Of a stretch of 21,717 nt of DNA, positions 1 to 12,700 are shown piece after piece. This DNA is from Methanobacteriota archaeon. GTDB lineage: Archaea; Thermoplasmatota; E2; DHVEG-1. The translations under genes were made by a program, and so were the position numbers. The stretch covers positions 1 through 21,717 of the forward strand of contig CAIYYQ010000435.1 of NCBI GenBank assembly GCA_903930505.1, written 5' to 3'. The notes under the pieces were generated by a model. That model had not been told where the DNA came from, searched no databases, and saw only the letters and a program-made list of their open reading frames with translations. Every line of letters begins with the position of its first letter. The first letter of the stretch is position 1.

Positions 1-780
1 AAACACAAAGATGTGGAAATATATAAACTTTCTGATGGCAAAGAAACAGCGACGATGAGTTCTTCTTTAACGCATCAGCCAATGCTTAGGTATACACAGA
101 AAGAATATACGGGATCCCCTGTGCAGAGTATTCCGCTGGAGAACAAAAAAGACAGCGGCAGCTCTGTTGATTGGTGGAACCCGTATTCGATTTTCTCTCA
201 TTTATTAGATGTTCTTTTTGGAAAATCGGATTCTTCTAAGGTTTCTCTTTCTCATGAAAATGCTACGATGAGTTTTGGTGGAAAAGAAACCACGGTGTTT
301 TCATCAGAGCTTTCACAAAACGATATACAAAAAAACAATCAATCAATACAGACAACAAATGATATTAAATCAATCGTTGCGTCGTTTCGCTTTTGGCATC
401 TTGAATATCGGGAATCTGGAGTGTGGGTTGATACAGGGGAATCCTTAGATGTGACTATCAAGGATGTCACGCAAGATACCATAAAAGAATCCCTTGATTT
501 TGTTGCCTCTCGCTCTGGAACCTATCGTGCAGTTTTAGAAATCAACAAACCTGTTGATTTCATCACCGTGCAAAAACCACTGCATCGTGTTTCTCTTGAT
601 TTTAATGATTCTTCTCTTGTTTTTGATTATTCTGATCTTGCACAAGACCCAGCTCTTTTGCTTCATCATGAAATCAACAAAGAAAATCATTTTTGTTTTT
701 ATGTTGAAAAAACCGCGGTAGAAACAAATGAGCATGTTGTTTTCGATCCTGAGTATACCGTGAAATCAAGTGCTTCCGCT
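1..780 (+). other. N-terminal segment of the giant protein, fold not recognised
   Basis: About 260 residues before the first propeller. The segment contains hydrophilic, Ser/Asn-rich sequence and one moderately hydrophobic stretch (around bases 172-225, WWNPYSIFSHLLDVLF) that is too short and polar to be a clear membrane helix. The second half (roughly 385-760) alternates like a beta-sandwich and includes SGVWVDTGESLDVTI and ends with HVVFDPEYTV. I assign no function. It is probably the end of a larger N-terminal region cut by the window edge. Confidence 0.5.
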
Positions 781-3700
781 ACGGGTTTGTCTAACAATTG
801 TCAGCGAAAACTTGTCCGTACTTCTGACGGCATCCTTCATTGTGTGTACTATCGAACATACAACGGAAAAAGCAACATCATGTATGCAAACTCCACGGAC
901 AATGGTCAGACATGGACAGAAACAATACTCACTTCTGATAGTACCTATGCATACACCTACCCTGCGATTGCTGTCGATACCAACAACGTTCTTCATGTGG
1001 TTTTTGAAGGTCAAATCCCTTCCCCTGCAGCGGTTGAGGAGATACGGTATATGAATTGTACCAATGGGGTCTGGAGTGCGATACAGAATATCACGACGTA
1101 TGAAGTTTGGCATCGAATCAGGCCTGTTATTGCTGTGAATGCATCAAATGCATTATGTGTTGCGTGGTATTATACGGCTGGGGCTTATGATTATTTACAA
1201 TGTTCGTTTTTCAATAGCTCGAGTTGGTCATCGCCACAAACCATAACCGCAGTAGCTGAATATGATGAGTATCCTTCTATTGCCTCAAGTTCTGATGGGC
1301 GATTCCATCTCGCATGGATGGATCTGGGGTATTCTGTGATTTGCTATGCGAATTATAGCAACGGCCAGTGGAGTTCAATTCAAAGTCTTACGGATGGGCT
1401 TATAGATGGGGTATCAATATATGATGAAAACCCTTGTATTGCGGTTGATAAGAACGACGGCATCCACATCTCATGCGATTCATATGATGATAACAGTTAT
1501 ATGTACATACGATATCTGAACTCATCAAATGGGGGAACAACCTGGACTATAACAAATTTCACGGTCAACGAAGCGGGTGTAAATAATTATTATTCTTCCC
1601 TTGCTTTTGATGAGCAAGGAAACCGCTATATATTCTGGGAGGGAATAGCAACCGTTACATATTATCAAATTCGATATCTCATCTATACCGCAAGCACCCA
1701 AACCTGGAGCAGCCCTCAGAATCTCACTTCAAATAGCGCTACTCACCACAGACCAAATCTTATCTGCAGTGCAAATCCAATTGTTAATCATACCAGACCA
1801 AGTTACCCACGAACCGGATACGCGCTCATCTATATGAACGGAACGACTATTCAGTTTTATTCAAGCAGTGACCTCTCATGGGAATACGCACCAACAATCA
1901 CTAGTCCTTATCCGAGTAATGAAAGCACTTCTATTCCGCCTATTCCCACATTGAACATCACAGTCAGCGATCAAAATGGTGACCCGATGACGATCACCTG
2001 GCGAAGCAACAGCAGCGGCTCCTGGGTTCAGTTTGGTCAGAACACTTCGGTTGCAAACGGCACCTACTATCAAACCAACAGTAACCTCAGCTTTTGTGAT
2101 CAGACGTATTATTGGAATGTGACGGTCACCGATGGCAATACGACGAACACGAGCGATATGTTCCATTTTACGACCAAGGTGATTCCGATCGTTACCGTGG
2201 ATACCAGTGATTCTGACGTATCTTTATATTATCCTTGTCAACGGAAAATCATCCGTTCACCGAATGGAACACTCTATGTCGTTTATACAAAATCTGTGTC
2301 ATCCACATCTCAAATTTTTCTCGGACAGTCAACTGATAACGGGACGACATGGACAACCAGTCAATTTACGATGCAATATGCTCAGGTTTATCCTTCCATT
2401 GCCTCTGATAATCTTGGGAATCTCCATATCGTATGGAGCGGATACAACACCGCGTATCATACCAGTAGCAGATATCAAATCCGGTACATGAAGTACACGG
2501 CGTCCACAGGAACCTGGAGTGACCCCGTTAATATCACCGCGGAAGCGCTTTATCATAGTTACCCGTCTATCGCTGTCGATTCGAACAACAACATCTATGT
2601 GGTGTGGCATGGATCAATAACAAGCGGCGGCGTTAATAATGTCAGGTACTGCAGATACGATGGATCAAGCTGGAGCGCACCAGGGAATATCTCCACTGAT
2701 TCCACGTATGGTCAAAGTCTTCCATCTATTGCAGTTGATTCTTCGAACAATGTTCACGTTGTCTGGTTGGGAGCAATAGATGCAACTACCATTACAGAGA
2801 TACGGTATAGCGAATACACAGGGGGAGGCTGGACCGCACCGACCAATCTGACGAACAGCGACCGGGTAAATGGATGTACTCAAGAGAATCCGTGTATTAC
2901 AACCAATGGGGCCAATGTGTACGTTGTCTGGGATGGCATTCCTTCGAGTGAATCCGATTTGAATATTCGATTTATGGAATACACAGGTTCCTCGTGGACC
3001 GCACCAATCAACATAACAAATCATCCTGATGGAGGTCAATATTCTCCATCCGTCGCGGTCAGCCAGGATCAGGTGATACACGTGGCGTGGGAGGGAGACG
3101 ATTCAGGTGATGCAGAAGTGAAATATTCGAACTATACGACATCCTGGCTTGCTCCGATAAACCTCACGAAAACAAACGGGTGGATACCAAATTTTATTGA
3201 TGCAAATTATCCAGTGGTAAACAATGCAAAAACAGGTAAACCGAAAACAGGATTCGGAATGATTTACATAGACGGTAATGGCGGTTACCCTTACCCTTAC
3301 CGTGTAATGTATGCTCACAGCGCAGATCTCACATTCAACGACGCCCCAACCATCTCAGCACCACACCCAGAAAATGCATCTACCGGGGTTACTCCGTTTT
3401 CAAGCGTCAACATCACGATAAACGACCTCAACGGCGACCCGATGAACATCACTTGGATGTCAAACAGCTCAGGGAGTTGGCAACAGTTCGGAAGCATTTC
3501 CTCGAGTGCGACGAACCAGTTTGGATATGACACTGCTGGTAGCAGCTGGATTGATCTCAATCAGACGATCCGAGGGAGTCGCTTCACCTGCCCAGCAAAT
3601 GGCATCGTCGATACAATATATGCGTATTTAAATTACGGTGCCGAAATGGGAAAACCTTTAACAATAAAGGGTGCGATTTACCGTGCATCAGACAATACAT

Positions 3701-6700
3701 TGGTTGCTGCCACGCAAGAGATATCTGTTGGCTGGCAACTGCTGGAACCTACTTGGCAAGATTTTACCTTTAGTAGCCCGCCTGCGGTTACAGCAGGAAC
3801 GAATTACTATTTATGTGTCTGGGCAAACACCTCTGCTAGTTCAGGTAACTTTGCAGATTTGTGTTATAATACGCTCTCGGGGAGTTCACGAGGCGCATAC
3901 CAATCCCAAACCTACGGGAGTTTTCCGAATACTTGGAGTCCAACCACAGACGATAAAGTGTATTCCCTTTATTGCACGTATACAACCTCTTCTCTCTCCA
4001 ACGGGACCTACTCCATGGACAACATGAACTTTTCCTCAACAAGCACGACATATTATTGGCGTGTGAATGTCACCGATGGATATTCGACAAACACGAGCCC
4101 TGTGTACCACTTTACAACCGCAGCCTCTCCCACGCTTCCTACGGTGACAACAAATACGTCAACCGGTGTACTAAATGTGAATGCAACGTTGAATGGGTAT
4201 CTCGGTAGCGACGGGAGTGCAACCACCACTTGTGGGCTCTGGTACGATACCACCAGCGGAGGCACAAGTCATAACCAAAGCGTAGGAACTGTATCAAACG
4301 CTACTACATTCAGCTACAATGCAAGCTCACTTACCCCTGGTCAGTTGTATTATTTCAAGGCATGGGCAAACAACTCTGCAGGGTTCAACGGCACATCAAA
4401 TGAAATGACGTTTCTCACGAAACCAAATGCATCGACAAGTTTTACTGCGACCGCATATAATGAAACCAGGATTGATTTGAGTTGGACGAATGGAACCGGG
4501 TTGAACAAAACCTACATCGAATACAGTACCACCAGCAGCAGTTGGCCGCTGGGATCAGGATTGTTTGTGTACAACGACAGCGTACCATTGTGCTCCCACA
4601 CCGGGCTTTCAGAAAACGTGACGTACTATTACGAAGCATGGAGCTACACCACCTGGGCTGGACTCATCCAATGGTCTGATGCAAACGCCAGCACCAACAA
4701 AAACACATCATCAATTAAACCAGCCATCCAATTCATCGATCCAACACCTGCGAACGACACGCATCGGAACCAAACCTGGATCAATGTCAGTCTCTCCACA
4801 TCTGATGCCAGTCAACATTATGCGTTCACTGATTTTAATCGTAGTTGCAAGTTGTGGATGCGGATGGATGATGTGAATGGAACTGGTGATCCGCAGGATA
4901 TCAGTGGCTATGGAAACAATGGAATAAAACAAGGAAACGCAGCACAAACCAGCAGTGGATATTTTGGGAAAGGATTCAGTTTCGATGGGGATAAGGATTA
5001 TATAAATCTAACAAGTTCAACAGGTGTAAATCTTGTTAATGAAATTACTATATCTGCATGGATAAAAACCAACGATCCTACGAAAAGACAGGTCATTGTT
5101 ACAAAAACAGCGCCTGCTGATAATACCTGGCTTTTAGAAATTAATCCGTATGATTGTGGTGGCGATGGAATTCTCACTTTTTACTATTATCATGATGATG
5201 ATATTACTGGATATTTTTGTGGTAATACAATGCTAATGGATAATACCTGGTATCATGTTGTAGTAACTGTTAAGTCCACATTTATGTATCTCTATATTAA
5301 TGGCACTGTGGATAGTACTCTTGATATCGTAGATTATTTTGGGGAACCTTGGCCTGGGTTTCGGACAAACAGTCAGCCAATTCTGATAGGAGATTGGGGT
5401 GATTTGGATAGATCTTTTGATGGTACCATTGATGATGTTCTCATCTTTAACCGTTCTTTGTCTGCTGGAGAAATTCAATCGTTATACAACGCTTCTACGT
5501 ATCAATATAACCATAATTTTACTAGTCTTCCTGATGGAGCACACAACTTCACCGGATATGCAGTTGATCGTGCAGGAAACAAAAACCAGACGGAGACGCG
5601 AAATGTAACGGTTGATACGGTTCTGCCGTCTGTTCAGTTCGTCACACCACCGACACCAGCGAACAACACTGCACAATCAAACACCTACATAAACGTCAGC
5701 CTGTCGTCTTCTGATACGAATCAACATTACAGTTTCCTTGATTTCAACAGATCACTTGTGGGCTGGTGGCGGATGGATGACGTCGACAGCAGTGGAAACC
5801 CACAAGATATCAGTGGTTACGGGAATCATGGGACAAAACAAGGAAACGCTGCACAGACAAACAGTGGATATTATGGAAAGGGATTCAGCTTTGATGGAAA
5901 CGGGGATTATATCAGCGTCCCAGATCTGCAATTAGAAGATCAATTTACTGCTTCGATGTGGTTCAAACGTGCAGGGCCCTCTGGTGGGAGTGCTGATTCA
6001 ACGTATCATTCTCTTTTTTCAGGATTACAACCAAATGTGTCAGGTGGAGATGGATATCTCGTCGTTTCTTCAGATGGAAGTGCTGTAGAGTTTAGTGCAA
6101 GAAGTGGCGCAGCATTTCAATCGGCAGGTGATAATCCCTCAATTCTTGGTGATAATAACTGGCATATGATTACGGGTGTGAGAAATGCAACAGCGATAAT
6201 TCTCTATATTGACGGGGTGTTGAAAAACGCGAGTGCAGTCAGTCCGACAACAAATGTTGGAGGAACAATGAGAATCGGCTGTTGGGTATCAATTTCTAAT
6301 TATTATAATACAAATGGTTCCATCGACGAAATCCTGGTTTTTAACAGAAGTCTTTCAACAGCAGAAATCCAATCTCTCTACAACGCTTCAACGTATCAAT
6401 ATAACCATAACTTCACAGGTCTTACCAATGCGACCTATAACTTCACCGGGTATGCGGTTGATCGCGCTGGGAATAAAAACCAGACCGAGACGCGATACGT
6501 CACCATTGAATCGGCTACACCGGTTGTGACCACGAATGCGTCTACCGGTGTCCAAAATGTTAATGCAACCCTGTGGGGATATCTTAGTAGTGACGGAAAT
6601 GTAGCAGCCACCTGCGGGTTCTATTACGATACTGTTTCAGGTGGAACATCGCATAATCAAAGCGTTGGTACGGTTGCTTCAGGAAGTACATTCAGTTATA

Positions 6701-9700
6701 ATGCAAGTGGTCTTACCCCTGGTCAGTTGTACTATTTTAAGACATGGGCATCCAACAGCGTAGGATTCAACGGCACCGCAAATGAACTGACGTTTCTCAC
6801 AAAACCGAATGCAACGATAGGGTTTACTGCAACTGCGTATAACACAACACAGATTAATCTGACGTGGACGACAACTGGGTCTGGGGCAAACTACACCTAT
6901 ATTGAATACGGCTGGTCTTCAGAGTTTTTAACAGAGTGGAATTTTGAAGATGGGTATCCGATTTATAATGGAACTGACGCATCGTTTTCGCATACAAATC
7001 TCAGAGCAAATACCACCTACTATTACAAGGCATGGAGTTATACAGAATGGGATGGGTTGAACCAATGGTCTGATACAGGATCAACCACATACAATACCAC
7101 ATTTAAATTAGATCTTTTAAATTGCTCAACAGATCAAGGTGTTTATAACAATGGAAATACCGTGACATATACCGCATGGGTGAACGCAACCATTGGGGAT
7201 ACGGTTGTGTTGCTCATTGCAAATAGTATCAGTAATCTTACGAATGCGACGTATACGAATCGAACAAGTTGCATCGCAAACTCGTCGAATGTGACGATCA
7301 CGAGCCAACCACAGCAGATTACTGCGACGATGGCTGCAGGTAGTTCGTTGACGTGGTACGCAAAAGCATATGATAACCGAGGTGACTGGAGCTATACCCA
7401 AGAAAATACGACCGCATGGAATAAAACGTTTAATGGTAATAGTAGCACTGGAGCTGATGATGCACGAGCTATCGCTGTTGATTCAAATGGAAACGTGTAT
7501 GTTGTGGGGAGTGGACTTAATTTAGTGAGCGGTTCATCCGGCTATGATTGGTGGATAAAGAAATTTTCGTCAGCTGGTGTTGAGGATACAGTGAATTGGA
7601 ATAAATCGTTTAACGGTAATAGTAGCACTGGAGCAGATTATGCGTATTCTGTTGCAATTGATTCAAATGGGAACGTGTATGTTGCAGGCATTGGAGTAAA
7701 TCTTATCAGCGGTTCATCAGGGAATGATTGGTGGATAAAGAAATTTTCGTCAGCTGGTGTTGAGGATACAGCAAATTGGAATAAATCGTTTAACGGTGGG
7801 AGTAGCACTGGTTCTGATGCAATACGATCGATAGTAGTTGATTCGAGTGGGAACGTGTATGCTGTAGGCAGTGGAGTGAATCTTGTCAGCGGTTCATCTA
7901 GCTATGATTGGTGGATAAAGAAATTTTCGTCAGCTGGTGTTGAGGATACAGTGAATTGGAATAAATCGTTTAACGGTGGGAGTAGCACTGGAGCAGATTA
8001 TGCGTATTCTGTTGCGCTTGATTCCAGTGGAAACAATGTCTATGTTGCAGGATATGCAATAAATGTCGCCAGCGGTTCATCTGGGACTGATTGGTGGATC
8101 AAAAAATTCTCGTCTGCTGGTGTTGAGGATACAGTGAATTGGAATAAAAGCGCCAACGACCCATCCGACAGCACTGATAACGCGTATGCGCTTACCGTTG
8201 ATTCGAATGGAAACGTTTATGTTGTCGGAAGAGGAAACGGTTTAGTCGATCCGGATACAGGTTCAAGTTATGATTGGTGGATCAAGAAATATTCATCAAA
8301 TGGAGTTGAAGATACCACAAACTGGAATAAACAATATGACGATGGTTCGTATGGTACCGAAGTCGCCTATAGTGTCGCTGTTGATTTCAACGGAAATGTC
8401 TATGTTGTCGGATATGCAGAATATCTCTTCGGCGACATTTATCTATGGGGATCTAGTTATGATTGGTGGATAAAAAAGTTTTCTGCAGATGGAACCGAAG
8501 ACAAGACAAATTGGAATAAAAGTTATTATACCTCAGGGAATGATATTGCATATACTGTTGCGGTTGATTCTAATAAAAGCATATATGTCGGTGGGTATGG
8601 GACTAATTTGATTAGCGGCTCTTCCAATCGAGATTGGTGGATAAAAAAGTATGACTATATTTACGGGAACTTCACGGTGAACGCTGTTGTCCTACCAACT
8701 GTTACCACCAACGCATCCACCGGTGTCAAAAATGTGAATGCGACGTTGAATGGGTATTTAAGTAGTGATGGAACTGCGACTACTACTTGTGGGTTTTATT
8801 ATGATACGACTTTAGGTGGTACAACACATAATCAGAGTATCGGCACGGTTTCTCAGGGAAGCACATTCAGTTACAATGCATCCTTGCTTGCAGGTCAACT
8901 ATACTACTTTAAAGCATGGGCAAGTAACAGCGGTGGATTCAACGGCACATCAAACGAGTTGGTGTTTCTGACGAAACCGAATGCGACCACTAATTTCACC
9001 GCACGATCAAATAGTTCAACGATGATTTATCTTTCTTGGACCAATGGAACCGGAGCGAATAAAACATATATCGAACGCAACACGACCTCAAGCTGGGCAT
9101 TTGGTTCAGGAACCTACGTGTATAACAACACAGGAACAAACTACGAGAACACCAGCTTATCAGCCAACACTACCTACTACTACCAAGCATGGAGTTATAC
9201 AACCTGGGCAGGGCTCATCCAATGGTCTGATGCGAATGCTAGTGCGAGTAATACCACGAATGCGTTACCAGAAATCACTAATCCAGGTCCTTCAAACGGG
9301 AGCACCGGCGTCAGCGTTCTTCCCTGGGTGAACATCACGGTCAACGATTACAACGGGGACACAATGACGATCACCTGGTACAGCAACTCCTCTGGTTCCT
9401 GGGTTGCTTTTGGACAGAATTCATCCTGTGTCAATGGTACCTACCGGATGACGAACAGCAACTTCAGCAACTACAGCGTCACCTACTACTGGAACGTCAG
9501 TGTTACTGATAACAAAGACACGAACATATCAGGTATCTATTGGTTTACCACCACACTGATTAGCACATCGGTCAACGCCATTTCACCCTACCAACAATCC
9601 ACCAATCCACTTGCCCTTACAGCAACAGGGGACACCTCGTTAAGCAATGTCACCTTATGCTATCGATATAGCACTGATAACAGCAGCTGGACTGGAATGA

Positions 9701-12700
9701 GTTCAAACTGGTGGAACACTGGATGGAGCTATCGAAAACTGATCACAATTGACCATACGAAAGTAGCTGAAACCCTAACCAATTTTCCAATTCTCTATGC
9801 CGAGACTTCAGATAGCAATCTTTCTGCTTATGCACAATCCAGCGGAAATGATATTTGTTTCATCCTTTACAGTGACAATACTACCAAACTAAACCATGAA
9901 ATAGAGAATTATACAAGTGCAACTGGAAAACTTATTTCGTGGATAAATGTTACCAGTCTGAGTAGTACGGCAGATACTTTGATATGGATGTACTACGGAA
10001 ATTCAACGTGCAGTAGTCAGCAAAACATTCCAGGAACTTGGGATGATGGTTATGTTGGTGTCTATCATTTCGGTGAGGGCAGTGGTTCAGCAGTGAAAGA
10101 TAGCAATTACGTTACAAATGGTACGTTGTATCAAACTGACCATTGGAATACCTCAGGTATTTTAGGTAATTCGTATAGTTTTGATGGAGCCGACGACGGA
10201 GTCAACTTAGGGTATTTAAATCTCACGAAAGTTACAATGGAAGTATGGTTTAACGTACCATCATGGCATAACTATCAGACTCCTATTGCTAAAGACAATA
10301 CTGGTACTTATGGTCCGAGATATATTATAGAATACAATAGTAAGGGACGTCTGCGGACAAAGGTTAGTACTGCGAGTGGCACATATCAATTATACTGCGG
10401 AGATACACATTATTTTGTTAACAATACAATATATTACGCAGTAAGTACATATGATGGCGAAACGATGCACTTTTATTCTAATGGAACTATGGATCAAGCG
10501 AGTCCTGGCGGGGAAAACCAGTCGGAGGCTGCTACTGGGGATATCCTCACCAGTCTCTCTACTGCAAAGATTGGAATGGAAACTTTTGAAGCTTCTAAGA
10601 ATTTTTGGGGAACTGAAGACGAAGTACGTCTTTCAAACATTGCTAGAAGTGCTGGATGGATAGCAACAACATATAATACAATCAATAGTCCATCGACATT
10701 TTCAACCACCGGAAATCAAGAACAATACACCGGCGGCTGGCGAAACTGGAGCAACGCAGATAACCCTGATGCCGCAAGCCCCTGGAGCTGGAATTTCGAC
10801 TTTCCGAACAGCACCGGGTATTACGAATTTTATAGCATCGGAAAGAAGTCAGGCAGTACCGATGAATCTGCTCCCGGTTCTGCTGATGCGATTTGTCATT
10901 ATACTGCTTCTACTCCCCCAACCATTACCACCAACGCATCAACCGGTATTCAAAACATTAACGCAACCTTGAATGGGTATCTTAGTAGTGATGGTGGGGG
11001 GACAACTACCTGTGGATTCTACTATGACACAACATCAGGTGGGACATCCCATAACCAGAGTGTTGGCACAGTGACATCCGGGAGCACATTCAGCTATAAT
11101 GCAAGCTCACTCACCCCTGGTCAGTTGTATTATTTCAAAGCCTGGGGATCAAATAGCGGTGGGTTCAACGGCACATCAAATGAACAAACGTTTTTGACGA
11201 AACCGAATGCGCCTACTGGTTTTACCGCAACTGCATATAATGAGACGCGGATTGATCTCAACTGGACCACAGCGGGAACCGGTGCAAACAAAACGTACAT
11301 TGAATATAATACAACGAGCAGCAGCTGGGCAATGGGACAAGGAACATTCCTGAACAACAGTACAGGTACCACGTACTCCCATACCGGGCTTACAGAAAAC
11401 CAGACAATCTACTACCAAGCATGGAGCTACACCACCTGGGCAGGGTTAACACAATGGTCTGATGCGAACGCCAGCACCAACAAGAACACATCATCAAATA
11501 AACCAACCATCCAATTCATCGATCCAACACCTGCGAACGATACCCATCGGAACAGCACCTGGGTGTACGTCAACGTTTCAACAAGCGATGCAAGCACAAC
11601 ATCAAGTTTCCTCAATTGGGATAATAGCCTTCTTGGATATTGGTCAATGCAATGGCATAATGCCACGGGTGTATACGATAATTCAACATACAACAACTTC
11701 GCCACCTTCAAAGGCGGATTACAGACAGGGGATGCAACATCAGGAAAATTCGGTAACGCCTTTGATTTCGATGGATCCAGTGATTATCTTGAGGTTGCTG
11801 ATGTGAACAGCATTGATTTTGATGCATCAGAGAATTACACGTGGACGATGTGGATTTACCCAGCAGGTATGGTGGGTTTTCATGGCATCATGGGAAAATG
11901 CAGTGGGACTGGTGATGGTGTTGGTTATTCAATCATGTGTGATATTGATGGGGGCGGCATTTGTTTTTCAAATAACAAAGATGATGAGGGAATCTGGGGA
12001 AATAACGGTATTGCATCAAACACATGGTATTTCGTGGCGATCACCTATGCCAACGGTTTGGCGAAAATCTATATTGACGGAGCGCTTGATGCATCAAGTA
12101 ATTCACTTACGTTCACTGATGATACAACCAATCCAGTATTCATCGGGCGAGGCTACGATACAGCTATGTGGGGTATAGATTATTTTCCCGGTATCATTGA
12201 TGAACCTCAGATATGGAACCGTGTTCTCACTTGGGAGGAGATCAACGCATCCTATAATTCATCAGCAAATCAACTGTATCATAACTTTACCGGACTATCT
12301 GATGGAAAATACCCCTATTATGCCCATGCGATTGATACCGCGGGGAATGAAAACACAACCGAGATAAGAAATGTAACCATCGACACCGTGACACCAACGA
12401 TTCAGTTTGTGTCACCAACTCCAGACAATGATACGTATCGAAACAGCACCTGGGTGAACGTCAGCCTTTCATCAAGTGATACAAATCAGCACTACAGTTT
12501 TCTTGATTTCAATAAATCCAATGTGCTGTGGATGCGGATGGATACCACAACCAGTGAATCTGGGGTGATTTCAGATGATACTGAGGATTCCGCAGGTGGT
12601 AACCCAGATCAATTTGAGAATCTAGCGAATGCCTATGATGAAAACTGGGATACATATGCTGATGCGATGGATTATAATTCTATCATTTATATAAATTATA

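Noticed and set aside
11..13. ATG at base 11 and GTG at base 13 as start of the giant gene
   Set aside because: The ATG is out of frame, and the GTG is simply the first possible start in a frame already open at base 1. No ribosome binding site or signal peptide follows.
781..3342. Active sialidase
   Set aside because: Asp-box turns are present, but no FRIP motif, arginine triad or Tyr/Glu pair can be placed. Asp boxes are common in non-enzymatic propellers.
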